A stretch of DNA of 64,000 nucleotides, from positions 50,307 through 114,306 of the forward strand of contig CAWFLX010000003.1 of NCBI GenBank assembly GCA_963816775.1, read 5' to 3'. How positions within the stretch are numbered: position 1 is the first letter of the stretch; each line of letters starts with the position of its first letter. A program made the translations under genes and the position numbers. The notes beneath the pieces are model-generated. The model had not been told where the DNA came from and ran no database searches. It was given only the letters and a program-made list of their open reading frames with translations. The stretch is from JAFAXD01 sp963816775 (GTDB taxonomy: Bacteria; Pseudomonadota; Alphaproteobacteria; Rhizobiales; Xanthobacteraceae). Shown here in pieces: positions 54,401-62,983 of this stretch.

Positions 54401-55147
54401 ATGAGCGTGTCGACCGAGCAGAAGCGCAAAGAGGGCGGTTTCGCCGAGACCGTGCGCGTGGTGATCCATGCGCTGCTGATCGCCTTCGTGATTCGGACGT
54501 TCCTGTTCCAGCCGTTCAACATTCCGTCCGGCTCGATGCGCGATACGCTGCTGATCGGCGACTACCTGTTCGTATCCAAATACAGTTACGGCTACAGCCA
54601 CTTCTCGTTCCCGTTCTCGCCGCCGCTGTTTTCCGGCCGCATTCTCGGCCGCGACCCGCAGCGCGGCGATGTCGTGGTGTTTCGCCTGCCGCGCGACGAC
54701 TCCACCGACTACATCAAACGCGTGATTGGCCTGCCCGGCGACAAGATCCAGGTGCGGGAAGGCCTCCTCTACATCAACGGCGAGCCGGTCAAGCGCGAGC
54801 GGCTGGCGGATTTCAGGGATGACGAAACCGCCGGAGCCTTTGCGAAGCGCTGGCGCGAGACGTTGCCCAACGGGGTCAGCTATGAGACCCGCGATCTCAC
54901 CGACACCGGGTTTCTCGACAACACCAAGGTGTTTGAGGTGCCGGCCGGTCACTACTTCATGATGGGTGACAACCGGGACAATTCGCAGGACAGCCGCACC
55001 AGCCAGGTCGGCTACGTCCCGTTCGAGAATCTGGTCGGCAAGGCGCAGATCATCTTCTTTTCGGTCAAGGACGGCGACCCTGCCTGGCAATTCTGGATGT
55101 GGCCGTGGTCGGTGCGCTGGGACAGGTTGCTGACCATCGTGCGATGA
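54401..55147 (+). CDS. lepB: signal peptidase I
   Basis: 248 residues from ATG 54401. One TM helix (VRVVIHALLIAFVIRTFLF), catalytic Ser45 in IPSGSMRDTLLIGDYLFVSK and Lys107 in DYIKRVIGLPGDKI, box E GHYFMMGDNRDNSQDSR. Removes signal peptides at the periplasmic face. In-frame ATGs at 54326 and 54356 exist; the one at 54356 has AGGA 12 nt upstream and is a real alternative, while 54401 matches usual family N termini. Its stop overlaps the rnc start. Confidence 0.95.
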   Translation: MSVSTEQKRKEGGFAETVRVVIHALLIAFVIRTFLFQPFNIPSGSMRDTLLIGDYLFVSKYSYGYSHFSFPFSPPLFSGRILGRDPQRGDVVVFRLPRDDSTDYIKRVIGLPGDKIQVREGLLYINGEPVKRERLADFRDDETAGAFAKRWRETLPNGVSYETRDLTDTGFLDNTKVFEVPAGHYFMMGDNRDNSQDSRTSQVGYVPFENLVGKAQIIFFSVKDGDPAWQFWMWPWSVRWDRLLTIVR

Positions 55148-55881
55148 CCCGCGCGAACCGTGCCGCCCGCCGTGTGTTGTCGGAACGGATCGCCTACAAG
55201 TTCGGCGATGATTCCCTGCTCGAGCAGGCGCTGACGCATATCTCCGCGGTCAAGGACAAGGGCCGGGTCGGCAGTTATCAGCGCCTCGAGTTTCTCGGTG
55301 ACCGCGTGCTCGGGCTCGCGATCTCGGAGATGCTGTTCGCCGCCTTCCCGAAAGCCGACGAGGGTGAACTATCGAAGCGGCTTGCCGAACTCGTGCGCAA
55401 GGAAACCTGTGCCGAGATTGCGCGCTCAGTCGATCTCGGTGAAGCGATCAAGCTCGGCAGTTCGGAGGCCAACGCCGGCGGCCGCCGCCGCACCGCGGTC
55501 CTCGCCGACGTGTGCGAGGCGCTGATCGGTGCCGTGTTCCTGGATGGCGGCTATCCGGTGGCGGCCGCCCTGGTGGAGCGGCTCTGGGGCGAGCGTTTGC
55601 GTGCGCGCGCCCGCCCGCCGCGCGACGCCAAGACTGCGCTGCAGGAATGGGCGCAGGGACGCGGGCTGCCGACGCCATCGTATCGCGAGATCGCACGCAG
55701 CGGGCCGCACCATGATCCCGAGTTCCGCATCAGCGTCGAGCTGCCCAATCTGGAGCCGGCCGAAGGCATCGGCCGCTCGAAGCGCGCCGCCGAACAGGCC
55801 GCCGCGGCGGTGTTGCTGGCACGCGAAGGGGTCGAGTTCGCGGTCACGGCGCCCGCGGGAGCCGCTTCCACCGATGGATGA
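55144..55881 (+). CDS. rnc: ribonuclease III
   Basis: 245 residues. Catalytic helix RLEFLGDRVLGLAISEMLF (Glu49, Asp53) and the second Asp/Glu set in DVCEALIGAVFLDGG, then a C-terminal dsRNA-binding domain (KTALQEWAQGRGLPTPSYRE... SKRAAEQAAAAVLL). Processes rRNA and other double-stranded RNA. ATG 55144 overlaps the lepB stop (ATGA). Long twin hairpins in transcripts nearby would be potential substrates. Confidence 0.96.
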   Translation: MTRANRAARRVLSERIAYKFGDDSLLEQALTHISAVKDKGRVGSYQRLEFLGDRVLGLAISEMLFAAFPKADEGELSKRLAELVRKETCAEIARSVDLGEAIKLGSSEANAGGRRRTAVLADVCEALIGAVFLDGGYPVAAALVERLWGERLRARARPPRDAKTALQEWAQGRGLPTPSYREIARSGPHHDPEFRISVELPNLEPAEGIGRSKRAAEQAAAAVLLAREGVEFAVTAPAGAASTDG

Positions 55882-56776
55882 GGACACGCGCTGCGGGTTT
55901 GTTGCGCTGATCGGCGCGACCAACGTCGGCAAGTCGACCCTCGTCAACGCGCTGGTCGGCGCCAAGGTCACGATCGTGACCCCAAAGGCACAGACCACCC
56001 GTGCGCTGTTGCGCGGAATCGCAATCGATGGCCGCGCCCAGATTATTCTGGTCGACACGCCGGGGCTGTTCGCCCCACGCCGACGGTTGGATCGCGCCAT
56101 GGTGGCGAGCGCGTGGAGCGGGGCAGGGGACGCCGACGTCATCTGCGTGATCATCGACGCCGCCCATGGTCTGCCGGCCGAGGCGCTGGCGCTGTTCGAG
56201 CGGATAGCCGAGCTGCGCCAGCCCAAGGCACTCGTCCTCAACAAGATCGATCTCGTGGATAAGCCAAAGCTGCTGGCGCTCGCACAGGAGATCAACGCGC
56301 GCGCCGCGTTTGCGGCCACGTTCATGGTGTCGGCGCTCAATGGCGACGGCGTTGCCGACCTCAAGCGCTGGCTCGCCGCGGCAGTGCCGCAAGGTCCGTG
56401 GCTCTATCCCGACGATCAGATCGCCGACGCGCCATCGCGCAGCCTCGCGGCCGAGATCACGCGCGAAAAGCTTTATTTGCGCCTGCACCAGGAATTGCCC
56501 TACCAATCGACGGTGGAGACCGACAGCTGGACCGAGCGCCCGGACGGCTCAGTGCGGATCGAGCAGACGATCTACGTGGAGCGCGAGAGCCAGCGCAAGA
56601 TCGTGCTTGGCAAGGGCGGAGCGACCATCAAGGCGATTGGAGCGGCGGCGCGCAAGGAGATCGCGGTGCTGATCGAGCAGCCGGTGCACCTGTTCTTGTT
56701 CGTGAAGGTGCGCGAGGGCTGGAGCGAGGATCCGGAGCGCTATCGCGAGATGGGACTGGAGTTCCCCAAGGATTAG
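55874..56776 (+). CDS. era: GTPase Era
   Basis: 300 residues. G1 GATNVGKST, G3 DTPG (ILVDTPGLF), G4 NKID, then the C-terminal KH domain with ERESQRKIVLGKGGATIKAIGAAAR. Helps 16S rRNA 3'-end maturation and 30S assembly. Overlaps rnc by 8 nt, the classic rnc-era pair. Confidence 0.96.
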   Translation: MDEDTRCGFVALIGATNVGKSTLVNALVGAKVTIVTPKAQTTRALLRGIAIDGRAQIILVDTPGLFAPRRRLDRAMVASAWSGAGDADVICVIIDAAHGLPAEALALFERIAELRQPKALVLNKIDLVDKPKLLALAQEINARAAFAATFMVSALNGDGVADLKRWLAAAVPQGPWLYPDDQIADAPSRSLAAEITREKLYLRLHQELPYQSTVETDSWTERPDGSVRIEQTIYVERESQRKIVLGKGGATIKAIGAAARKEIAVLIEQPVHLFLFVKVREGWSEDPERYREMGLEFPKD

Positions 56777-56790
56777 CGGCGCAATTCGCG

Positions 56791-57552
56791 ATGGAGTGGA
56801 CCGACGAAGCGATTGTTCTCGGCACGCGGCGGCACGGCGAGGCGAACGTCATCCTCGAAGTGCTGACGCGCGTCCACGGCCGCCATCTCGGCCTGGTGCG
56901 CGGCGGTGGAAGCTCGCGCATGCGCGCGATCCTGCAGCCGGGCAATTCGGCGACGATCACCTGGCGGGCGCGGCTCGACGAGCATCTCGGACATTTTGCG
57001 GTCGAAGGCCTGCGGCTGCGCGCCGGCGAGTTCCTCAGTGTGCGTCACGCGGTCTTCGCAATGACCCACCTCGCCGCGCTGGTGCGCCTGCTGCCGGAGC
57101 GCGACCCGCACGAGGGCGTGTTTGAAGCCTTCGAAGTGTTGCTTGATCATCTCGCCGCGCCGTCGGAGGTAGCGGTGCTGGCCGTCCATTTCGAACTGCA
57201 GATGCTGTCCGAACTTGGGTTCGGCCTCGATCTCACCTCATGTGCGGCCACCGGATCGTCGAGCGATCTCATCTACGTGTCGCCGAAGTCGGGCCGCGCC
57301 GTCTCGCGTGCCGCAGGCGAGGCATGGCGCGAGAAGTTGCTGCGACTTCCCGGCTTCCTGATAGAGGACGGCGCACCGCGCGGCGCGACCGAGCTTGCTG
57401 ACGGCTTTGCACTCACGGGCTTCTTCCTCGCGCGCCACGCCTTCGAGCCGCGCGGCTTGGCGCTCGCGCCGGCGCGGGCGCATTTCGTCGAGGCAATCAT
57501 CAGGAATGAGGAGGCAGCAACGCCGGGGTCGGGACGCGGAACGACCGAATAA
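56791..57552 (+). CDS. recO: DNA repair protein RecO
   Basis: 253 residues from ATG 56791. MEWTDEAIVLGTRRHGEANV is the OB-fold start; GRHLGLVRGGGSSRMRAILQPGN and LLDHLAAPSEVAVLAVHFELQML are family regions. Loads RecA on SSB-coated DNA with RecR. 14 nt after era. Divergent C terminus, as usual for RecO. Confidence 0.92.
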   Translation: MEWTDEAIVLGTRRHGEANVILEVLTRVHGRHLGLVRGGGSSRMRAILQPGNSATITWRARLDEHLGHFAVEGLRLRAGEFLSVRHAVFAMTHLAALVRLLPERDPHEGVFEAFEVLLDHLAAPSEVAVLAVHFELQMLSELGFGLDLTSCAATGSSSDLIYVSPKSGRAVSRAAGEAWREKLLRLPGFLIEDGAPRGATELADGFALTGFFLARHAFEPRGLALAPARAHFVEAIIRNEEAATPGSGRGTTE

Positions 57553-57624
57553 ATTCGGTCGTCGGTACCCGCCTGATGCCTCACCCTCCTGACTTCTGGC
57601 GCCTGATTGCGCTATCTCACTGGC

Positions 57625-59868
57625 ATGGGCAAGGAACTGATTCTCCCGCCGGAAGGCGAAGCACACGATATTCCGCTGCGCGAGGCGCTCGAGGAGCGCT
57701 ATCTCGCGTACGCGCTCTCCACGATCATGAACCGTGCGCTGCCGGACGCGCGCGACGGCCTCAAGCCGGTGCACCGGCGCATCCTTTACGGGATGCGCAG
57801 GCTTCGCCTCGATCCCGCCGGCGCGCCGAAGAAATCCGCCAAGATCGTCGGCGAGGTGATGGGCTCGTTCCATCCGCACGGCGACCAGGCGATCTACGAC
57901 GCGCTGGTGCGGCTGGCGCAGGATTTTGCCTCGCGCTATCCGCTGATCGATGGTCAGGGCAACTTCGGCAATGTCGACGGCGATAATCCGGCCGCCATGC
58001 GCTACACCGAAGCGCGCCTGACCGACGTCGCGCGCCGGCTGCTCGACGGCATCGACGAGGATGCGATCGATTTTCGTCCGACCTACGACGGCAGCGAAGT
58101 CGAGCCGGTGGTGCTGCCGGGTGCGTTCCCCAATCTGCTCGCCAACGGCTCGCAGGGCATCGCGGTCGGCATGGCGACCTCGATTCCGCCGCACAACGTC
58201 GCCGAGCTGTGCGATGCCGCGCTGTTCCTGATCGACAACCCGAATGCGCGCAGCCGCACGCTGTTGAAATACGTTCCGGGCCCGGATTTCCCAATCGGCG
58301 GTTGGATCGTCGACACGCGCGAAACCATCGCCGAGGCCTACGCAACCGGACGCGGCTCGTTCCGGGTGCGGGCACGCTGGCACAAGGAGGAGACCGGGCG
58401 CGGCACCTATCAGGTCGTTGTAACCGAGATCCCATGGCTGGTGCAGAAAGCCCGGCTGATCGAACGGCTGGCCGAGTTGTTGAACGAGAAGAAGCTGCCG
58501 CTGGTCGCCGAGGTCAACGACGAATCCGCGCAGGACATTCGCCTGGTGATCGAGCCGCGCGCGCGCACGGTCGATCCCGAGTTGATGATGGAGTCGCTGT
58601 TCAAGCTGACCGAGCTCGAGAGCCGCATTCCGCTCAACATGAACGTGCTGATGAAGGGCCGCGTACCGAAGGTGGTCGGCCTCGCCGAAGTGCTGCGCGA
58701 GTGGCTCGACCACCGGCGCGATGTGCTGGTGCGACGCGCCCGCTTCCGGCTCAAGGAAATCGAGCATCGTGTGGAAGTGCTCGGCGGCCTCCTGGTCGCC
58801 TATCTCAACCTCGACAAGGTGATCAAAATCATTCGCAAGGAGGACGAGCCCAAGCCCGTCCTGATGAAGACGTTCAAGCTCACCGACGTCCAGACCGACG
58901 CGATCCTCAACATGCGGCTGCGCAATCTGCGCCGGCTCGAGGAGATGGAGATCCGCCGCGAGGACAAGGATCTGCGGGCCGAGCGCAAGACGCTGCAGGA
59001 CCTCGTTCGCTCCGAGCCGCAGCAGTGGAAGAAAGTCGGCGACGAGATCAAGGAATTGCGCACCGCGTTCGGACCGAAGACCGCGCTCGGTAAACGCCGC
59101 ACCGGCTTTGCGGCGCCGCCCGAGCACGACGAGGCCGCGATCGAAGAGGCGATGGCGGTGCGCGAGCCGATCACCGTCGTGGTGTCGGAGAAGGGTTGGA
59201 TCAGAGCACTGCGCGGCCACGTCAGCGATTTCTCAGGCGTTGCGTTCAAGGCCGACGACGCGCTCAAGTTTGCGTTTGCGACCGAAACCACGGCGAAGTG
59301 TTTGATCTTCGCGAGCAACGGGCGCTTCTACACGCTCGATGCATCGAAGCTCCCGGGCGGCCGTGGTCACGGCGAGCCGGTGCGGCTGTTCATCGACCTC
59401 GAGCAGGACGGCGATCTGGTCGCAGTCATGCCCTACACGGGGGAGCGCAAGTTTCTGGTGGCGGGCCGCCAGGGCAATGGTTTTGTGGTCGCGGAGGCGG
59501 AATGCCTCGCCAACACCCGCAAGGGCAAGCAGGTGCTCAACGTGAAGGAGGGCGACGCCGCCTGCGCACTCGCCATGGTCGAGGGCGAGTTGGTGGCGGC
59601 GATCGGCGACAACCGCAAGATGCTGGTGTTCCCGATCGAGCAGGTGCCCGAGATGGGCCGCGGGCGCGGCGTCCGGCTGCAGCGCTACAAGGACGGCGGC
59701 CTCTCGGACATCAAGACATTCAGGGGAGCGGACGGGTTATCGTGGACCGACAGCGCCGGCCGCGCGTTCACGCTCGCGCTCTCAGAGCTGGCGGATTGGC
59801 GCGGAAACCGCGCCGACGCCGGGCGGCTGGCGCCGAAAGGCTTTCCGCGAATTAATAAATTCGCCTAG
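57625..59868 (+). CDS. parC: DNA topoisomerase IV subunit A
   Basis: 747 residues from ATG 57625 (MGKELILPPEGEAHDIPLRE). ALPDARDGLKPVHRRILYGM, HPHGDQAIYDALVRLAQDF, and catalytic Tyr127 in NPAAMRYTEARL; coiled-coil and beta-pinwheel domains follow. Decatenates daughter chromosomes with ParE, not in this window. At the position of E. coli ParC Ser80 (quinolone region) this protein has Gln88, and Asp92 replaces Glu84. Confidence 0.96.
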   Translation: MGKELILPPEGEAHDIPLREALEERYLAYALSTIMNRALPDARDGLKPVHRRILYGMRRLRLDPAGAPKKSAKIVGEVMGSFHPHGDQAIYDALVRLAQDFASRYPLIDGQGNFGNVDGDNPAAMRYTEARLTDVARRLLDGIDEDAIDFRPTYDGSEVEPVVLPGAFPNLLANGSQGIAVGMATSIPPHNVAELCDAALFLIDNPNARSRTLLKYVPGPDFPIGGWIVDTRETIAEAYATGRGSFRVRARWHKEETGRGTYQVVVTEIPWLVQKARLIERLAELLNEKKLPLVAEVNDESAQDIRLVIEPRARTVDPELMMESLFKLTELESRIPLNMNVLMKGRVPKVVGLAEVLREWLDHRRDVLVRRARFRLKEIEHRVEVLGGLLVAYLNLDKVIKIIRKEDEPKPVLMKTFKLTDVQTDAILNMRLRNLRRLEEMEIRREDKDLRAERKTLQDLVRSEPQQWKKVGDEIKELRTAFGPKTALGKRRTGFAAPPEHDEAAIEEAMAVREPITVVVSEKGWIRALRGHVSDFSGVAFKADDALKFAFATETTAKCLIFASNGRFYTLDASKLPGGRGHGEPVRLFIDLEQDGDLVAVMPYTGERKFLVAGRQGNGFVVAEAECLANTRKGKQVLNVKEGDAACALAMVEGELVAAIGDNRKMLVFPIEQVPEMGRGRGVRLQRYKDGGLSDIKTFRGADGLSWTDSAGRAFTLALSELADWRGNRADAGRLAPKGFPRINKFA

Positions 59869-59961
59869 CCGAGCGCTGTTGGTAACGGGGTGCTTCTTCT
59901 ATAAGGTTGGCTGCGAATTCAGTCGGCAAGACGGCAAGTCTCACCAATCTGGAGGGAACAA

Positions 59962-60967
59962 GATGCTGTCACGTCGCAACGTGTTGCGGTCGGCGCCCTG
60001 GCGTCGATCGCGATGCCGTGTCGGCCCGCACCGCGTTCGCCGAGGGCGACGATTGGCCCGAACACGCGACATCCACTCGATCTGCGGCTTTCCGCCGGGA
60101 ACCGGCGCCGACGTCTTCGTGCGTTTCTACGGCAGGAAGCTGCAGGACACAGCTCGGCAAGACAGTCATTATCGAAAACAAGGACGGGCGCCTTCGGCAA
60201 CATTGCGACCGAATACGTGGCGAGCTCGAAGCCGGACGGCTACACGCTGTTCATTGCGCCGGGCAGTTCGTTCCTTGCCGCTGCGCCGAGCTTGTTCAAG
60301 AAGTTGCCGTTCGATCCGGTCAACGACTTCGAACACGTGACGACGCTGTCCAAGCTGCCGTTCATTCTGGTTGTGTCTGGCGACAGTCCCGTACAAGATC
60401 GGTCGCGGATCTGACTGCCTATCTCAAGCAGCAGGGCGACAAGGCGTCCTACGCGTCGGTCGCCAATACCGGGCTTGTGAGCAGCGAACTCTACAAGGCC
60501 AACTTCGGACTGAATACGGTCGAGGTGAAGTACAAGGACGCGATGGCGCGTGCTGCAGCGATCTGTGGGGAAACAACGTCGCGTTCGCGCATATCGATCC
60601 GGTCCGTCGAGGGCGCCCACCTCAAGATCGGCAAGCTGCGCGCGCTGGCGACGACTCCGTCGAAGGAGCGGTGCAAGGCGCTTGCCGGATATTCCGAGCG
60701 CCAGGCGAAGCCGGCATCACCAATTCGGACATCATCGCCTGGTGGTCGGTGCACGTGCCGAAGGGCACGCCAAAGCCGGTGCTGCGACAAGCTCGAACAA
60801 TGTTCAACAGATTGCGAGTCGATGACGAGACCAAGACATTCCTCGCCAATCTCGGCAGCGATCCGTTCCCGGGCAACTCTCAGCAGTTGAAGGACTCTGC
60901 TGGTGCAGCGACATCAAGGCCTGGGCCGAGTACGTCAAGATCGCGAAGATCGAACCGCTATTCGTGA
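59962..60967 (+). pseudogene. Bug-family solute-binding protein, multiply frameshifted
   Basis: A Bug/TctC gene broken by several frame changes. Recognisable pieces in different frames: MLSRRNVLRSA (leader), CGFPPGTGADVFVRFYGRKL-like start, YVASSKPDGYTLFIAPGSSF with SLFKKLPFDPVNDFEHVTTL, then SVADLTAYLKQQGDKASYAS, WWSVHVPKGTPKPVL and IKAWAEYVKIAKIEPLFVS before a stop at 60965. GGAGGGAACAAG precedes the ATG. At least five shifts are needed to join them, too many for sequencing noise alone, so decay is likely. Confidence 0.85.
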
Positions 60968-61041
60968 GCCGGGCGGCAACGCCGACTGTTCGGAGAGCGT
61001 CCCGGCGATGCTCATGCGGCCGCGATCGCCGGGCGATGCCG

Positions 61042-61830
61042 TCACCAGCGCGCGCCCAGGAACTCGTCGATCGCCTGCGGCGACGCCTTGGCGTAAGTCC
61101 CGCGCCGGCTCACGACCGATCCCGTCAAGCGGTGCAGGGCAAGCGCCATTTCGGCGGCTTTTGCGACCACGGCGATACCGTGCAACACCAGCGCGCCGTC
61201 GATTACGAATGGGCACTCGCGCGCAAACAGCAGCATCGGCAAGCCGCCGGCCGGGATGATCACCTCGGCGCCGGCGGCGACCAGCGGACGAACCTGCTCG
61301 GCAAAATCGGCCCGTACGTCGCGATAGGCGGCTTCGTCCGTGAAGGCGCGCATGAAGCCCGGGAGATCGATCTTGATCGCGCGTACGCCGGCGAGCCGTT
61401 CGGTCAGGCCGTGCGCGCGCACTTGGCGCTCGTGCCAATCGATGAAGATCGGATCGATCGTGATCAGGCCGAACCGGCGTCCCATGCTGCACGCGGCGAG
61501 CATGGCGGCCTCGCCCAACCCGATGACCGGGATGTCGAGCGCGCCGCGGATCTCCACCAGGCCGGGTTCCTGGAAGTGCCCGATCACGAACGCGTCATAG
61601 CCCTGGCGTTCGACCTGCAGTGCAGTGCGGATCGTTTGCGCGGCGCAGCGAAACTCGGTCAGCGGATGGAAAAAACGATCCGGCGGATCAAGCCCGTGCA
61701 CCTCGAACTGCAAGCCGGGTGCGGCCACCTCTGCGAGCTGCCGTTCAAGGCGCGCGATATAGGGCGCCTGTTCGGTCGGGTGAACAAAGCTTTGATACCA
61801 GAGCCGCGCCGGCGCGGGATTTGCAGCCAT
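61042..61830 (-). CDS. Asp/Glu/hydantoin racemase-family protein lacking both catalytic Cys
   Basis: 262 residues. Fold landmarks: RLWYQSFVHPTEQAPYIARL, FVIGHFQEPGLVEIRGALDIPVIGLGEA and AEVIIPAGGLPMLL. The two positions where racemases of the family carry Cys read GHFQEPG (His) and IPAGGLP (Ala). So classic two-Cys racemisation is impossible; it may catalyse another reaction or bind ligand only. It is convergent with the broken Bug gene and lies near leuD/leuC-like genes, suggesting an organic-acid pathway. Confidence 0.75.
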   Translation of the reverse strand: MAANPAPARLWYQSFVHPTEQAPYIARLERQLAEVAAPGLQFEVHGLDPPDRFFHPLTEFRCAAQTIRTALQVERQGYDAFVIGHFQEPGLVEIRGALDIPVIGLGEAAMLAACSMGRRFGLITIDPIFIDWHERQVRAHGLTERLAGVRAIKIDLPGFMRAFTDEAAYRDVRADFAEQVRPLVAAGAEVIIPAGGLPMLLFARECPFVIDGALVLHGIAVVAKAAEMALALHRLTGSVVSRRGTYAKASPQAIDEFLGARW

Positions 61831-61962
61831 CTTTCTCCCCCGATTGATCGCTCACAATAGGGGAGGTGCGACCGAAAGTCTCAAGTGGCCTGAGAAGCGT
61901 TTGAATTGCGAGCGAGCGTACGAGGCGGTGGCGAAAGCCGCCCGCGAAAATGGCTTAACGGC

Positions 61963-62115
61963 TTACGCGCGCGCGATGCGCCACGCGTTGCGCAGCGCGG
62001 AAAAGCGCGCAAGCGGGTAGCGGCGGTAGATGCCGTAGTGCATCGAAAGCCTGCGAAGAAACGCGATCATAGTCTGGCCTGCGGCGTGCTCGAACTCAGT
62101 CACCGATATCTCCAT
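61963..62115 (-). CDS. small conserved-looking protein (50 residues)
   Basis: MEISVTEFEHAAGQTMIAFL, then RRLSMHYGIYRRYPLARFSA and LRNAWRIARA. Basic, aromatic and Arg-rich second half; the HYGIYRRY...ALRNAWRIA pattern is one I associate with small Bradyrhizobium proteins. It lies about 210 nt downstream of leuD on the same strand. Function unknown. Confidence 0.55.
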   Translation of the reverse strand: MEISVTEFEHAAGQTMIAFLRRLSMHYGIYRRYPLARFSALRNAWRIARA

Positions 62116-62322
62116 CGATCATCCTCGAAGGGCGATCGCTTAACGCCCGTCCACGAGCATTGTTCCGGTCTGCGTCCATGCTTTTGCAGCAAGGAACCCT
62201 AGGCGAAGAACATGACGCTCGCACGACTGCGCGCGGAAATACCCACAGCAATTCAACGCGTGAATCGATCCAACGCAACAGCAATTGCGTCTGTGTTGAT
62301 AGATTTCCCGTGAGTGTGATTT

Positions 62323-62976
62323 TTATGTCAACAATTTTGGCGCTGCGGCAAGAAATAACCATGGCCGGGCGGCGCGTTCGCGTTCCTGATAAGCCAAGAT
62401 GTCGCGGTTGCGCCGCAGCGTGAGCGTGATCTCGTCGGCGCCGCTCAATAGTTGCTCGCGTCGAAATGCTGGGACATCAACGCGTATTGTTCTCCCGCTT
62501 GGCGTGCGCAAGGTTTGCGCTGCGAGATCGAGGGTGAAATCGGCGCCGCCGTTCGCGTCCTGCGCGAGCGCCGTGACAATCTCCCGTTCAAGCGCTAGCG
62601 GCAACATGCCCGCCTTGAAGCAATTGTCGCGAAAGATCTCGCCAAAGCTCGGTGCTGCAACGCAACGGATACCGAAGGCGCTGAGCATCAGCGCCGCGGT
62701 ATCGCGCGATGAGCCGCAACCGAAATTCGCGCCTGCGAGCAGAAAGCGCGCATTGCGAAACGGCGCCCGGTTGAGCACGAACTCAGGGATTTCGCGATCC
62801 TGGGTGTCGTAGCGCCAACCGGCGAACAGCATTCCGGCGAGGTCAGCGCGTTTGGCGGCGAGCCCGCGCAGGGTGCCGGCCTGAGCGGGCCGATACATCG
62901 GGGCGATCACGTCGGTGTTGATGTTGTCGATCAACAGCGGTGCCGCCGGACCGGTGAGTGTGGTGAGCGCTGTCAT
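62323..62976 (-). CDS. 3-isopropylmalate dehydratase small subunit-like protein
   Basis: 217 residues from ATG 62976 (MTALTTLTGPAAPLLIDNIN). INTDVIAPMYR corresponds to the D-T-D-x-I-x-P of LeuD, GANFGCGSSRDTAALMLSAFGI is the swivel-domain signature and AAPSFGEIFRDNCFKAGMLP the substrate-loop region. It forms an aconitase-type hydro-lyase with the large subunit encoded 7 nt upstream. The divergent substrate loop and lack of other leu genes leave open a role on another C4-C6 dicarboxylate. Confidence 0.85.
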   Translation of the reverse strand: MTALTTLTGPAAPLLIDNINTDVIAPMYRPAQAGTLRGLAAKRADLAGMLFAGWRYDTQDREIPEFVLNRAPFRNARFLLAGANFGCGSSRDTAALMLSAFGIRCVAAPSFGEIFRDNCFKAGMLPLALEREIVTALAQDANGGADFTLDLAAQTLRTPSGRTIRVDVPAFRREQLLSGADEITLTLRRNRDILAYQERERAARPWLFLAAAPKLLT

Positions 62977-62983
62977 CGGATTG

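Noticed and set aside
57238..59220. Long minus-strand frame opposite parC
   Set aside because: Antisense shadow of parC and recO.
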